A stretch of 64,000 bases of DNA from Candidatus Paracaedibacteraceae bacterium (GCA_030694965.1 JAUYTZ010000013.1:124001-188000); one strand, 5' to 3'. Counted from the first letter of the stretch, positions 38,772 through 49,185 are shown. The notes: generated by a model from the sequence alone, not told the origin. Numbers and translations are program-made.

Positions 38772-40274
38772 TCAACTCTGAACACGCGGAAAAACACCTG
38801 TAGGTTCAGGTAATTTTGTGCCAGACAAAAGCTTTTGGTTTAATGCACAAAACAAACGGTCAGCCTCAGGCACAGCAAGTTGGTCCAAAATTTTAGCGCT
38901 TGCAAGTGGAACTAAAGGCTGCGTTAAAATAGCTATTTGGCGAATAAAATCAGCCAGCACATACAAAACCGTATTCATACGGTTTGGATCTGTTTTCTTA
39001 AGTCCCCATGGTTTGTGTTCATCAACGTACTGATTTGCTTTCGCGATAAGTACCCACACACCTTCAGCATAACGGTTCACTTGCATGATGTCAGCTTGTG
39101 CCAAAAATTGTGCTGGCAATGTTAAAAATGTTGCATCTTCCCCTGTGAACACACCTGGTGTTGGAACAACTGCATTTCCATTTTTATAAATAAATGAAAG
39201 GACACGTTGTACCAAATTTCCATACGCATTTGCCAAATCGCTATTTAACCTGTTGACCAGCGCTTGACGTGAAAAATCTCCGTCTTGCCCAAATGATACT
39301 TCACGAAGCAAGAAATAGCGCACGGCATCAATACCAAATGTATCAACCAATTCAATTGGATCAATTGTATTTCCAAGTGATTTTGATATCTTCACACCCT
39401 CATTTGTCCACCAACCATGTGCAAAAATTTGACGTGGCAAAGGTAAACCAGCTGCCATTAAGAACGCTGGCCAATAAACTGCATGAAAACGTAAAATGTC
39501 TTTTCCAACAATATGAATCGCTTCTGGCCAAAACGTTTTAAAGTCGCCCCCTTCTTCATTCGGATACCCAAGAGCTGTCATGTAGTTTGTCAATGCATCT
39601 AGCCACACATACATAATATGCTTATCATCACCAGGAACAGGCACGCCCCACTTAAAACTAGTGCGAGAGACAGATAAATCAAGTAAGCCACCTTCAACAA
39701 AACGAATTACTTCATTTCGACGCGAGTCAGGTGCAATAAAGTTTGGATTTGCTTTATAGTATGCAAGCAATTGGTCTTGATAGGCTGAAAGCCTAAAGAA
39801 ATAACTTGGTTCAACAAGCCACTCAACTTCTGCTCCTGTAGGTGCTTTACCATTCACAAGATCTGATTCAGCATAAAAAGCCTCATCACGTACAGCATAC
39901 CAACCTGCATATTCGCCAAGATAAATAGCACCGCTATCAATCAAACGTGCCCAAAGTGCTTGCGCTGCCTTAATATGACGAGGCTCTGTGGTGCGAATAA
40001 AGTCATTGTTTGTAACATCCATTTTATCAATTAAATGACGAAATGTTTGGGATACTGTGTCCACGAAATCTTGCGGGCTAACGCCAGCTAAAGCAGCAGC
40101 TTTTTCAACTTTTTGACCGTGTTCATCTGTACCAGTTAAAAACTTAACGTCCTTACCTTGAAGGCGCCAAAAACGTGCAAGCGTATCACAAGCCAATGTC
40201 GTATACGCATGACCGATATGCGGCTTATCATTCACGTAATAAATTGGCGTTGTGATATATGCAGCTGCTGTCAT
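38772..40274 (-). CDS. metG: Methionyl-tRNA synthetase
   Basis: MetRS charges both initiator and elongator tRNA-Met. The 500-residue protein has the class I HIGH-type motif in PIYYVNDKPHIGHAYTTLAC near residue 8, FLTGTDEHGQKVEKAA, HGWWTNEGVKISKSLGNTID near residue 285 with the KMSKS equivalent KISKS, and an anticodon-binding C-terminal domain (VNRYAEGVWVLIAKANQYVD). The protein is of the short form without a C-terminal dimerisation domain. It lies 15 bases after the DUF3108-like gene and ends next to the IS relic. Confidence 0.97.
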   Translation of the reverse strand: MTAAAYITTPIYYVNDKPHIGHAYTTLACDTLARFWRLQGKDVKFLTGTDEHGQKVEKAAALAGVSPQDFVDTVSQTFRHLIDKMDVTNNDFIRTTEPRHIKAAQALWARLIDSGAIYLGEYAGWYAVRDEAFYAESDLVNGKAPTGAEVEWLVEPSYFFRLSAYQDQLLAYYKANPNFIAPDSRRNEVIRFVEGGLLDLSVSRTSFKWGVPVPGDDKHIMYVWLDALTNYMTALGYPNEEGGDFKTFWPEAIHIVGKDILRFHAVYWPAFLMAAGLPLPRQIFAHGWWTNEGVKISKSLGNTIDPIELVDTFGIDAVRYFLLREVSFGQDGDFSRQALVNRLNSDLANAYGNLVQRVLSFIYKNGNAVVPTPGVFTGEDATFLTLPAQFLAQADIMQVNRYAEGVWVLIAKANQYVDEHKPWGLKKTDPNRMNTVLYVLADFIRQIAILTQPLVPLASAKILDQLAVPEADRLFCALNQKLLSGTKLPEPTGVFPRVQS

Positions 40275-40289
40275 GAAAAATGATCCCTA

Positions 40290-41309
40290 TTATTGCGTTG
40301 GCTTACTATCAAACGGCGTTCCACTAATTAAGTGTGCTTTACTAAAATCTGTCATAACAATATTAACAGTAAATTCAGGTTCAGGATATTTTATTTTCAT
40401 TGAAACAGGCACGCCAAGACTATTCACTGTTTGCGTATAGGTGTATTCAGGGTCTGAATCATCACGACTACCTAATGCAAATACATTCATTTTAATTTGC
40501 CATGCTTTTGCATTTTCTAAGCGTTGAGCAAGTTCAATAGAGGCAGGATCTGTTGTGCTATTAGCAGCCGTATTAATATTCATTTTGTAATTATTTTTTG
40601 GTGTAATATAAGCATCAACTTCAACGATATCTTGTGCATCACTCGATCCGTCAAATACTTTTTTATGACCTACAACCATATTTCCTTTCAATGCTTCTTC
40701 AACTAAAATATGCAAATGTTTCAAAGGGAATACAGTGTCTCTAGGTAACACTATTGTTTTTTGCTCTTCTTGATTAAACTCTATTCTTTTCAAATTAACG
40801 CAGCTTTGTTGCCCATCAATAAATTCTCCATCACCTTTGAAGATAACCTCATCTACCGCTTCATCGTTCACTATAGAGCGAACATAAAATTCATAACGTT
40901 TCCCATTTTTAGATTCCCAACTTGCAATTGTTAAATCATATCTATCAGCGGCTTCTTTGCCTTTATAATAAATATACAAAACAGATTTTTGCTGAACCAC
41001 CCAAACATCATCTTTTTCTTCGACAGTAATCTCAAGTGTGCCATTTACTTCATTGATGCTCTCGTCAAAATGGGATTCTTTATCGAGGGATATTTTATAT
41101 TTTGCATAAAAAGGGATTGGCTTAAATAAAGAATCTTGTTTCTTTTCAGACACTGCTTTAGCACCAATTGCCTCAGCATGAGCAGCAACTTGAATAGTTG
41201 TGGCAGATTTATTTGTTGGCACCTGCTCTGAAAGACACACATTACAAAAAGATGTGCTTAATGCAAATAACAAGAGTGAGTTTACTAAAAAACGAGATTT
41301 CATATACAA
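40290..41309 (-). CDS. DUF3108-like exported protein
   Basis: The 339-residue protein has a signal peptide (RFLVNSLLLFALSTSFCNVC, with a possible lipobox-like Cys). The body, PIPFYAKYKISLDK near residue 66, YDLTIASWESKNGKRYEFYV and TVFPLKHLHILVEEAL near residue 195, follows the pattern of the DUF3108/EipB-type periplasmic beta-spiral family known in alphaproteobacteria (EipB in Brucella supports envelope integrity). The call is by pattern. It is probably transcribed with metG. Confidence 0.6.
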   Translation of the reverse strand: MYMKSRFLVNSLLLFALSTSFCNVCLSEQVPTNKSATTIQVAAHAEAIGAKAVSEKKQDSLFKPIPFYAKYKISLDKESHFDESINEVNGTLEITVEEKDDVWVVQQKSVLYIYYKGKEAADRYDLTIASWESKNGKRYEFYVRSIVNDEAVDEVIFKGDGEFIDGQQSCVNLKRIEFNQEEQKTIVLPRDTVFPLKHLHILVEEALKGNMVVGHKKVFDGSSDAQDIVEVDAYITPKNNYKMNINTAANSTTDPASIELAQRLENAKAWQIKMNVFALGSRDDSDPEYTYTQTVNSLGVPVSMKIKYPEPEFTVNIVMTDFSKAHLISGTPFDSKPTQ

Positions 41310-41428
41310 AAATTTAATATAGACATTATTGGTAACGTATCATTTTTAAACGCTTATACAATTTTAATTAGTGTGTATGAATCACCTAAAAACGCTTTGT
41401 GCTAAAAATGATACACGTCAATAAAAAA

Positions 41429-42754
41429 TTATTGTAATAATGGAGACCATGCGCCGTCTTGTGCCTCTTTTGGCGTCTTGATTGAGCGTAAATTATATCC
41501 TGTCAAATCCACCATATGGAGCTGGCTTTTATCATTTACAGAATTTTGCTTTGAGAAAAGTAAATAACGCCCATTTGCTGACCAACAGGGTGCTTCAACA
41601 AGCCAACCAGCAGCAATCATACGTTCGCCTGTCCCATCAGGCGCCATTACGCCAATATAAAACTTAGAATCCCCTTCAGCTACTTGCTTTGTAAAGGCTA
41701 TTAAATCGCCGCGTGGAGACCATACTGGCTGTGAGTATTTTCCATCAGAAAAACTAACACGACGAACATCACTGCCCATTGTATTCATAATGTATATATT
41801 TTCCTTACCACTGCGATCAGACGTAAATGCGATCTGTGTACCATCAGGCGAATAGCAAGGTGAGGTATCAATACTTAAGTGATCTGTCAAACGCGTCATC
41901 TTTTTTGATTGGGTATTCATAGTGTAAATAGCTGTTGAGCCACCTTTTGTAAGGCTCATTACAATATTTCCTGCATCAGGAGAAAAACGTGGTGCGAAAT
42001 TCATACCATCAAAGGTGCCAAGCTTTCGTTGAGACTTATCATTTAAATTAATCAACACGACTTCAGCTGTGCGGCCATGAATTTTTAAATAGGCAATTTC
42101 TTTACCTGTTGGTGAATAACGTGGAGTCAAAGCAAGGTGCTTTGAATCTGTAATAGCCGTCACACCATGACCATCATAATCCATGCGCATTAAACGTGAT
42201 GAACTTTTCTTACCTTTATTAACGGGTTCTGAATAAACAACTTGCGTATTAAAGAAACCAGCTTCATTGGTAATACGTGAATAGATTAAATCAGCTACTG
42301 CATGTGCAAGACGGCGCCAATTTTTGCGGCCTCCGCTAACTGATTTACCTATCATTTGCTTTTTATCAAGAACATCAAACAAACGAAATTCTACAGTTAC
42401 TTGATCAGGGCTTGAATTAAGAATAACGCGCCCTGTTACAATAAACCGTGCCTTTGTTGTTTGCCATTTTGCAAAATTAATTCCTGCTGATTGTACATCG
42501 TTAACGGCTTGAATAAAATCTGTTTTAGCAATTGGCGCAAATAAACCACAATTATATAAATCATTTGTAATAACGTTAGATATATCAACCCCAATAGTAG
42601 AGGCTACATTATCAGCTGCATTGGTGAAATCAATAACAGCAACAGGGTCAGGCTGCACTTGACCACGTGTGATTTCAATAATAACAGGAGGTTTTGCTGC
42701 ATCAGCAATGCTATAGGTTAAAATAAATGCGAGAAAATAAACGAACTGTTTCAT
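41429..42754 (-). CDS. tolB: Tol-Pal system translocation protein TolB
   Basis: TolB is a periplasmic beta-propeller that binds Pal and takes part in outer-membrane constriction during division. The 441-residue protein has a signal peptide (QFVYFLAFILTYSIADA), an N-terminal alpha/beta domain, and propeller repeats such as LALTPRYSPTGKEIAYLK, FAPRFSPDAGNIVMSLT, TSPCYSPDGTQIAFTSDRSG and SQPVWSPRGDLIAFTK. Length is normal. The other tol-pal genes are not adjacent, which is unusual, since tolB normally lies between tolA and pal. Confidence 0.95.
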   Translation of the reverse strand: MKQFVYFLAFILTYSIADAAKPPVIIEITRGQVQPDPVAVIDFTNAADNVASTIGVDISNVITNDLYNCGLFAPIAKTDFIQAVNDVQSAGINFAKWQTTKARFIVTGRVILNSSPDQVTVEFRLFDVLDKKQMIGKSVSGGRKNWRRLAHAVADLIYSRITNEAGFFNTQVVYSEPVNKGKKSSSRLMRMDYDGHGVTAITDSKHLALTPRYSPTGKEIAYLKIHGRTAEVVLINLNDKSQRKLGTFDGMNFAPRFSPDAGNIVMSLTKGGSTAIYTMNTQSKKMTRLTDHLSIDTSPCYSPDGTQIAFTSDRSGKENIYIMNTMGSDVRRVSFSDGKYSQPVWSPRGDLIAFTKQVAEGDSKFYIGVMAPDGTGERMIAAGWLVEAPCWSANGRYLLFSKQNSVNDKSQLHMVDLTGYNLRSIKTPKEAQDGAWSPLLQ

Positions 42755-42855
42755 GTTTTCTTTTCATATTAATGAGATAGATAAGGAAACAGTATACGGA
42801 ATAAATGCCAAGAAGTCAGCAGAATTAGCACATATTTTCATCATCTAAACACATG

Positions 42856-44292
42856 TTAGCGATTAAAATATTGCACAAATTCTTGTGGATGCGGACGAAG
42901 ACGAATATCCTCAACTTCAATTTTTTTTTGTTCAATATACGTATCAATAAAATCACGATCAAAAACATCGCCACGTAATAAATATGCATGATCTGCGGTC
43001 AGTGCAACAAGTGCTTCTTCCAATGATCCACATACAGTTGGCAATTTCGATGCAATCTCTTTGCACTCAAATAAGTCTACCACTTGCGCTTCACCTGGAT
43101 GGATTTTATTTTCAATACCGTCCAAGGCAGCCATCAACAATGCTGAAAAACACAAATAACCATTCGCTGTAGGATCAGGGAAACGTGCTTCAAAACGCTT
43201 TGCATTGGATGAGTTTACGTGTGGAATACGGCATGCAGCAGATCTGTTGCTTGCTGAATAGGCGCAAATAACTGGCGCTTCATACCCTGGGACAAGACGC
43301 TTGTAACTGTTTGTTGTCGGATTACAGAATGCATTCAAACTTTTTGCATGCTTTATTACACCACCAATGGCATACAAAGCAATATCAGATAACCCAGCAT
43401 ATGCATCACCTTTGAATAAAGCTGTATCATCATTCCACAAAGACATATGAACATGCATACCTGAACCATTATCGCCAAATACAGGTTTCGGCATAAAGGT
43501 TGCTGTTTTATCGTACATACGTGCGCTATTTCGAACACCATATTTAAAAATTTGAAGATTATCAGCACATTCAACAAGCGTTGAATACTTAAAACCAATT
43601 TCATGTTGTGCAGGCGCCACTTCATGATGATGACGCTCAACTACAAGCCCCATCAAAGAAAGCGCTTGCACAACATCAGATCTAAAATCATTAAGAGGAT
43701 CCATAGGCTGCACGGGAAAATAGCCGCCTTTTACAGCAGACCGTGAACCATGATTATTAGGCTGGATAACTGCACTTTGCTGTGGAAATTCATCAGATTC
43801 AAGATAATAAAAGGAACGTGTCATTTCAGATGTATAAGCAACGGAATCAAAGACAAAAAACTCAGCCTCTGGACCAAAGTACGCCTTATTAGCAAAGCCA
43901 CATTGACTTAAGAACTGCTCAGCCTTACGCGCAATATTGCGTGGATCGCGATTATATAAGCTTCCATCACGCACATTGCGTGTGTCTGCAAAGAGAAATG
44001 CAGTCGCTATACTTGAATAAGGGTCCATTCGAATAGGATTATCTTTTGCTACGTCTGGCAAAACAAGAAGATCAGAATCATTAATAACAGACCAACCTTT
44101 AATTGAAGAACCGTCAACACAAAATCCATCTTTTAAAAGACTTTTATCAACTTGAGACACTGGAAATGACATATGATGCCAAACACCTGATATATCTGTA
44201 AAACGAATATCTACGATTTGAATGCAATTTTCTTCCAAAAATGAAAGTATTGATTGAATTTTTGCAGCATTATCTGTTTTTGAATTTGACAT
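42856..44292 (-). CDS. glnA: Glutamine synthetase, type I
   Basis: GlnA makes glutamine from glutamate, ammonia and ATP. The 478-residue protein contains GFCVDGSSIKGWSVINDSD near residue 57, AEFFVFDSVAY, HHEVAPAQHEIGF near residue 224, NGSGMHVHMSLW near residue 275 and NPTTNSYKRLVPGYEAPV. These cover the ATP, metal and glutamate sites. In other GSI-beta enzymes the C-terminal NLYDLPPEE carries the tyrosine that is adenylylated; here the aligned sequence after HPGEA is QVVDLFECKEIAS, with no tyrosine. Covalent control by GlnE therefore looks absent. No glnB lies next to it. Confidence 0.96.
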   Translation of the reverse strand: MSNSKTDNAAKIQSILSFLEENCIQIVDIRFTDISGVWHHMSFPVSQVDKSLLKDGFCVDGSSIKGWSVINDSDLLVLPDVAKDNPIRMDPYSSIATAFLFADTRNVRDGSLYNRDPRNIARKAEQFLSQCGFANKAYFGPEAEFFVFDSVAYTSEMTRSFYYLESDEFPQQSAVIQPNNHGSRSAVKGGYFPVQPMDPLNDFRSDVVQALSLMGLVVERHHHEVAPAQHEIGFKYSTLVECADNLQIFKYGVRNSARMYDKTATFMPKPVFGDNGSGMHVHMSLWNDDTALFKGDAYAGLSDIALYAIGGVIKHAKSLNAFCNPTTNSYKRLVPGYEAPVICAYSASNRSAACRIPHVNSSNAKRFEARFPDPTANGYLCFSALLMAALDGIENKIHPGEAQVVDLFECKEIASKLPTVCGSLEEALVALTADHAYLLRGDVFDRDFIDTYIEQKKIEVEDIRLRPHPQEFVQYFNR

Positions 44293-44615
44293 GAATAAAG
44301 TTCCAAATAATAATTCACCCCTAAGCTGGAAACACTTTACGAGAAATTAAATAGAGGCACAAGCCCTCACAGGAGTAGATTTTTAGGTTTTTTATTTTCC
44401 ACGTTTTTTAACTTCAGCAAAGAGTGAAATAGCGTTATGCAAGATATATAAAAATGTCCATTACGTTTGATGTTGTGAAAAATAATTTTCACTTTAAAAT
44501 CAACCAACCCCAATTAATCTCTATCATGTTTTGGCTTACCTGAATTTGCCTTAATTATATAATGAAAAAACCAATAAGATCATTTATCAACAGATAGCTT
44601 ATAAAAATCGTGCAC
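44293..44615. other. Intergenic region upstream of glnA
   Basis: This AT-rich region lies between the glnA start and the pnp terminator. It must contain the glnA promoter. I looked for a sigma-54 (GG-N10-GC) element in the glnA direction and found none with correct spacing. No gene is seen. Confidence 0.5.
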
Positions 44616-44649
44616 AAAAAAGGGATGACAGATTTGACTCTATCACCCC
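44616..44649 (-). terminator. Rho-independent terminator of pnp
   Basis: Read on the minus strand, GGGGTGATAGA and TCTGTCATCCC form an 11-base stem (two G-U pairs) with loop GTCAAA, directly followed by TTTTTT. It starts about 30 bases after the pnp stop codon. Confidence 0.85.
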
Positions 44650-44680
44650 AATTTATAATCAACTATTGATTGATTGCTAA

Positions 44681-46816
44681 TTAAGCACCAGCAGCTTCAC
44701 TAACAGCAACGTCTTCCGCATCTAAAGCAGGAACAGCCTTCATGCTAAGCTTAATCTTACCGCGATCATCAAAACCAAGAACTTTAACTTTCACAACATC
44801 ACCAACATTTACAACATCTGATACTTTTGCAACGCGGCGATCAGCAAGCTCACTCACATGAACAAGACCGTCTTTTGCGCCCATAAAGTTAACAAATGCG
44901 CCAAACTCTGCGATCTTCACTACCGTACCGCTGTAAATTGCACCAACTTCTGGATCACCAGCAATTGACATAATCGTTGCAACAGCTTTATCAAGTGATT
45001 GTTGGTTATGTGCAGCAACAGTTACTGTGCCATCATCTTGAATATCAATTTTAGCGCCAGTTGTTTCGCAAATTTCACGAATCACTTTACCGCCAGCACC
45101 AATAACATCACGAATTTTATCACGATTAATTGCAAATGAAGTTAAACGTGGCGCATTATCACTAACAGCTGGACGTGATGATGTCATTGCTTTTGCCATT
45201 TCACCTAGAATATGTAAACGACCGTGCTTTGCTTGCTCAAGTGCGATCTGCATAATTTCAGGCGTAATGCTTGTAATTTTGATATCCATTTGAAGCGCAG
45301 TTACACCAGATTCTGTACCAGCAACCTTAAAGTCCATATCCCCTAAATGATCTTCATCACCTAAAATATCTGATAATACAGCAAATTTTTCTTTTTCTTT
45401 AATCAAACCCATTGCAATCCCTGCCACAGCTCTTTCCAATGGAACGCCTGCATCCATCATAGACAATGACGCGCCACAAACGGTTGCCATCGATGATGAA
45501 CCATTTGATTCTGTAATTTCAGAAACCGTACGAAGCGTGTAAGGGAAATTTGCTTTTGTTGGAATGATTGGTGACATTGCGCGCCATGCGAGTTTACCAT
45601 GACCAATTTCACGACGCCCTGGACCTGAAACACGACCTACTTCACCAACGGAATAGGATGGAAAGTTATAGTGAAGCATAAAACGTTCACGGTATTCACC
45701 ATCTAACGAGTCAATAATTTGCTCATCTTGACCAGTACCAAGCGTTGTTACAACAAGTGCTTGTGTTTCGCCGCGTGTGAATAAAGCACTACCATGTGTA
45801 CGTGGCAATACACCAATTTCACATACGATTTGGCGAATTTCATCTAATGCACGACCATCAACACGTTCTGCATTATTTAAAATGTTGCTGCGAAGAATAT
45901 TTGATTGTAATGTTTCAAAAGCAATATCAAGCAAACCATCATGCCCAGAAAATTCTTCATCTAACGCCTCATGAAGTTTTGTTTTTGCAGCATGAATTGC
46001 AGCGTAACGATCTTGTTTTGATTTGTTTTCGTATGCTTTGATCAAATCAGCTTCAATTACTTCCTTAGCACGCTTATTAACAGTAACCATTACTGGATTT
46101 TCTTCAGCAATAACCCATGCATCTTTTGATGCTTTTATTTTTAAGCTTTCAATCATTTTAACAACGTCTTGGAAGGCTGTATGACCAAACACTACAGCAT
46201 CAAGCATTGTTTGCTCTGACAACTCTTTCGCTTGTGATTCAACCATCAAAACGCCTTCTTTTGTGCCAGCAACAACCAAATCAAGCGCACTTGTAGCAAG
46301 TTGCTCACGTGTTGGGTTCAATACAAACGCGCCCTCAACCAAACCAACCCGCGCAGCAGCAACTGGCCCTAAAAATGGAACGCCTGAAATAGCAAGTGCT
46401 GCAGAGGCACCAATCAAAGCAACGATATCTGAATCAGCATCTGTATCATAGCTCATTACCGTGCAAAGAACTTGAACTTCATTATAAAAACCTTCAGGAA
46501 ACAGTGGGCGAATCGGACGATCGATCAAACGTGATGTTAAAACTTCCTTTTCTGATGGCTTTGCTTCTCTTTTATAGAAACCACCAGGAATACGACCTAC
46601 AGCAAATGCCTTTTCAAGGTAGTGAACACTCAATGGGAAAAAATCTGCATTTGGTTTTGCTTTTTTAGCAGCAACAACCGTACACAAAATAGATGTATCG
46701 CCGTATGTAACCATAACAGCGCCGTCAGCTTGACGTGCTATTTTTCCGGTTTCAAGAACAAGCGTACGTCCAGCCCAATTAAGTTCTTCACGGTGTATGT
46801 TAAACATGTTTGTCAT
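44681..46816 (-). CDS. pnp: Polyribonucleotide nucleotidyltransferase (PNPase)
   Basis: PNPase degrades RNA 3' to 5' with phosphate and is part of the RNA degradosome. The 711-residue protein has two RNase PH domains ([39 protein letters not shown] near residue 345 with [13 protein letters not shown]), then a KH domain ([20 protein letters not shown] near residue 567) and an S1 domain ([20 protein letters not shown] near residue 630). Domain order and length are complete. It has its own terminator. The usual upstream neighbour rpsO is not seen here. Confidence 0.97.
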   Translation of the reverse strand: MTNMFNIHREELNWAGRTLVLETGKIARQADGAVMVTYGDTSILCTVVAAKKAKPNADFFPLSVHYLEKAFAVGRIPGGFYKREAKPSEKEVLTSRLIDRPIRPLFPEGFYNEVQVLCTVMSYDTDADSDIVALIGASAALAISGVPFLGPVAAARVGLVEGAFVLNPTREQLATSALDLVVAGTKEGVLMVESQAKELSEQTMLDAVVFGHTAFQDVVKMIESLKIKASKDAWVIAEENPVMVTVNKRAKEVIEADLIKAYENKSKQDRYAAIHAAKTKLHEALDEEFSGHDGLLDIAFETLQSNILRSNILNNAERVDGRALDEIRQIVCEIGVLPRTHGSALFTRGETQALVVTTLGTGQDEQIIDSLDGEYRERFMLHYNFPSYSVGEVGRVSGPGRREIGHGKLAWRAMSPIIPTKANFPYTLRTVSEITESNGSSSMATVCGASLSMMDAGVPLERAVAGIAMGLIKEKEKFAVLSDILGDEDHLGDMDFKVAGTESGVTALQMDIKITSITPEIMQIALEQAKHGRLHILGEMAKAMTSSRPAVSDNAPRLTSFAINRDKIRDVIGAGGKVIREICETTGAKIDIQDDGTVTVAAHNQQSLDKAVATIMSIAGDPEVGAIYSGTVVKIAEFGAFVNFMGAKDGLVHVSELADRRVAKVSDVVNVGDVVKVKVLGFDDRGKIKLSMKAVPALDAEDVAVSEAAGA

Positions 46817-47039
46817 TAATTTCTCTTTTCATTATTAAACAATCTATGCTTTATCAAGCAAACTCAGCATCTTGAAATCAAAAAACCAAAAAGAGAAGAT
46901 AAAATACTACTCATTTATCATTTATACCTTTGGATATCAAGATCCTGAATGAGTGCTAACATAAAGCAAACTCAATTATAAGGTAAAATACTAAAATTTA
47001 CGAAGAAAAAGAGAATTTTTAAGAAAAAAAGACATTCTA

Positions 47040-47788
47040 TTAAAATGCAATGCGATCAAATGGAATGTTCAAACTAAATAAAACCTTAGCTGCGGCTTTG
47101 CCCTCAGTTGGCTTTACAATTGTCGTATTGATATTGGCATATTTAAATAAATCAGCTTGGAACCCAAAACTCGGTCCTTTAACCAAGCGTACCTCCATAC
47201 TACGGTTATACGAATAACCGCCAAAAAATTTAAGTTGAGGCAAAAAAGGTACAGACATTCCCAATTTAGTGTCACTTGAAAGCGGCTGCATTTTTCGTTG
47301 ATACATATTGGCTATATTTTGATCATTTATTTGCGGCATAGCTTTAAAATAAGTAACCGTTAAATTTGTTGACTGTGTTGAAACCTCAGTTGAAATACCA
47401 TCACCTTTTGCAAGAAACGGAATTGCCGAATTGCGAGATGTCTGCATATGTGCAGTTACGTGATCACCTACAAAAAAACGACCAATTGCACTTTTTGATT
47501 TTACATTTGCATTATAATAAACTGTGCTTTTATATTCAGTCACCACAGGAGAGATTGCAACGTCATAATTAACGTGATCTTTATTGAGAATATCTATTCC
47601 ATTTTCTTTTTGCTTTTGTCCTGAAAGCTGGGCAACAGGATGCACAGCGAACAAGTCATTTTTTTAACATTAGCCCCTAAAAAAGAGCCATTAGATGACA
47701 GCTGCGTTAATCCATACGATAACGCATAAAAATTAGCCCCTTGCACTGTTTTAAAGAAAGCAAAGAACATTACTGCAAAAAAATACAA
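47040..47788 (-). pseudogene. Frameshifted outer-membrane beta-barrel (inverse-autotransporter-like) protein
   Basis: Two minus-strand frames join smoothly at a run of seven A (T at 47659-47665). The upstream frame encodes a signal-like segment (FAVMFFAFFKTVQGANFYAL) and ends SNGSFLGANVKK; the downstream frame continues NDLFAVHPVAQLSG and ends NIPFDRIAF. One extra A would fuse them into about 248 residues. The C-terminus has beta-barrel features: SVPFLPQLKFFGGYSYNR, GFQADLFKYANINTTI and a final Phe, resembling inverse-autotransporter barrels. The upstream frame opens at TTG 47786-47788; an ATG a little further upstream (MIRFFC) would also join in frame if a second run of seven T were eight. 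It may be a pseudogene, a sequencing error or a phase-variable gene. Confidence 0.55.
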
Positions 47789-47860
47789 AAGAACCGAATC
47801 ATGCTGTACTATTTTGTTAGTCTATCCCCCTCAGAGTAGAAGTTAAATGTTAATATACTG

Positions 47861-48436
47861 TTAACAATCAATTTTCTTTTTCTCATAATAACGCACATGC
47901 ATTAGCACTAAAAAGCTAAAGAGCAAAACCGTAATTATCCCTGAAAATTTTGACTGCCCCATCCCAAGTGAGAAAAAAATAAATGAAAAGAAAGCAAAAA
48001 CACCAGCGGCATCTCCTCCGCAAGGCATATATCCCGTAGGAAACGCTTTTTTCCACGCCCCTAACCACAACAAATGTGCAGAATTTGCAAATAGACCACC
48101 CACAATAGCAAACGTAATATTAACGCTTAAAATAGCCGTCTTAAAAGAATCAATAGAATGAGCGTGAGACCAATACAAACATGCGGAAAATAAGAAAATT
48201 GTAAACAAAAGATAAACAAAAGCAACAAGATACAGACGTCGATAAATCAACCAAACAGCCCCTAGCCCAGTAACACTGCATAAGAACGCAACCCAATTCC
48301 AAACAATACGCTCGCCACTTTGCCAACGCGCATACAGATCTTGATAATAATGCATACGCAAAGGTGAAACAGATGATCTCAAACGCTCGCCATATATAAG
48401 ATACAAAAAATCACGTTCAGAAAAAGGGAGATTCAT
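47861..48436 (-). CDS. DUF2628-like membrane protein
   Basis: The 191-residue protein has a hydrophilic N-terminus (MNLPFSERDFLYLIYGERLR), then the block VWNWVAFLCSVTGLGAVWLI followed by YRRLYL near residue 45, which resembles the FNW-AFF-GP-WLLYRKMY pattern of DUF2628 proteins. Four or five hydrophobic segments follow (YLLFTIFLFSACLYW; AILSVNITFAIVGGLF; VFAFFSFIFFSLGMG; GIITVLLFSFLVLM). Function is unknown. It lies upstream of the frameshifted surface-protein gene and may share its transcript. Confidence 0.6.
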   Translation of the reverse strand: MNLPFSERDFLYLIYGERLRSSVSPLRMHYYQDLYARWQSGERIVWNWVAFLCSVTGLGAVWLIYRRLYLVAFVYLLFTIFLFSACLYWSHAHSIDSFKTAILSVNITFAIVGGLFANSAHLLWLGAWKKAFPTGYMPCGGDAAGVFAFFSFIFFSLGMGQSKFSGIITVLLFSFLVLMHVRYYEKKKIDC

Positions 48437-48784
48437 AAGTGCAGTTTCACTAAAAATAAATAAATTTTAATAAGTTATCCTACCATAATATGTGTCCATT
48501 AAAAGATTTAATTATTGTACTTGCTCAAATTCAATCTCATTTCTTTCTATAACAATTTCATAAAAATAAAACGAAAAAACAAATAATGCCACCATATCTC
48601 TTTTTAAATCTCTCTTTTTACAAATTCAAAGTTTTTCGTTTGATGGCACTTAAATTGTCTTCTGTTTGTTAAATTATCTTCTGTTTTTTCTTTTCAAAAA
48701 ATCCATTTTTATAACATCAAAACACTATTTAAAATTGAGTTGAGAGATCGATTTTGTCATTACAACGGGGATAGTTGCATGCAT
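48437..48784. other. AT-rich intergenic region with short imperfect repeats
   Basis: No gene is seen between the DUF2628-like gene and the rpsP terminator. Two short near-repeats stand out: TTAAATTGTCTTCTGTTT next to TTAAATTATCTTCTGTTT around 48649-48690, and two TCTCTTTTTAAATCTCTCTT-like tracts around 48597-48620. They may reflect slipped-strand duplication in low-complexity DNA. Confidence 0.4.
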
Positions 48785-48812
48785 AAAAAAACCTCATGGA
48801 AAACATGAGGTT
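48785..48812 (-). terminator. Rho-independent terminator of ffh-rpsP
   Basis: On the minus strand AACCTCATG and CATGAGGTT form a 9-base stem with loop TTTTC, followed by a run of T. It begins about 25 bases after the rpsP stop codon. Confidence 0.88.
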
Positions 48813-48837
48813 CTATATTTAAAGACTTCAAAAAAAA

Positions 48838-49185
48838 TTATGCTGCAGCAGCCGCAGCAGCTTCTGCTTTTGCACGTTCTTGTGCTTTTTTCTTTGGTGC
48901 AGCTTTTGTTGGATTAGCAGGACGTTCAGTAGCAGGAACAAGACTTGCACGTGACAAAAATAACTGCACACGGTCAGTTGGTTGTGCGCCTACTGAAAGC
49001 CAATATTTAATACGTTCTACATTCAAAACAACGCGCTCTGCGTGATCTGAAGTTAGCATGGGATTATATGACCCAACACGCTCTACAAAACGACCATCAC
49101 GAGGTGATGTAGCTTCTGCAACAACGATACGATAGAAAGGACGCTTTTTAGCTCCACCACGTGCTAGACGAATTTTTAATGCCAT
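48838..49185 (-). CDS. rpsP: 30S ribosomal protein S16
   Basis: The 115-residue protein begins [20 protein letters not shown], the S16 signature, and continues with [17 protein letters not shown] and [18 protein letters not shown] Lys/Ala-rich tail ends in seven alanines. It follows ffh after 29 bases, as in many bacteria, but the usual next genes rimM and trmD are missing: a terminator comes directly after it. Confidence 0.98.
   Translation of the reverse strand: MALKIRLARGGAKKRPFYRIVVAEATSPRDGRFVERVGSYNPMLTSDHAERVVLNVERIKYWLSVGAQPTDRVQLFLSRASLVPATERPANPTKAAPKKKAQERAKAEAAAAAAA

Noticed and set aside
44500-44560. Possible sigma-54 promoter (TGGC...TTTGC) near glnA
   Set aside because: The GG to GC spacing is 13 bases instead of 10 and the element faces away from glnA.
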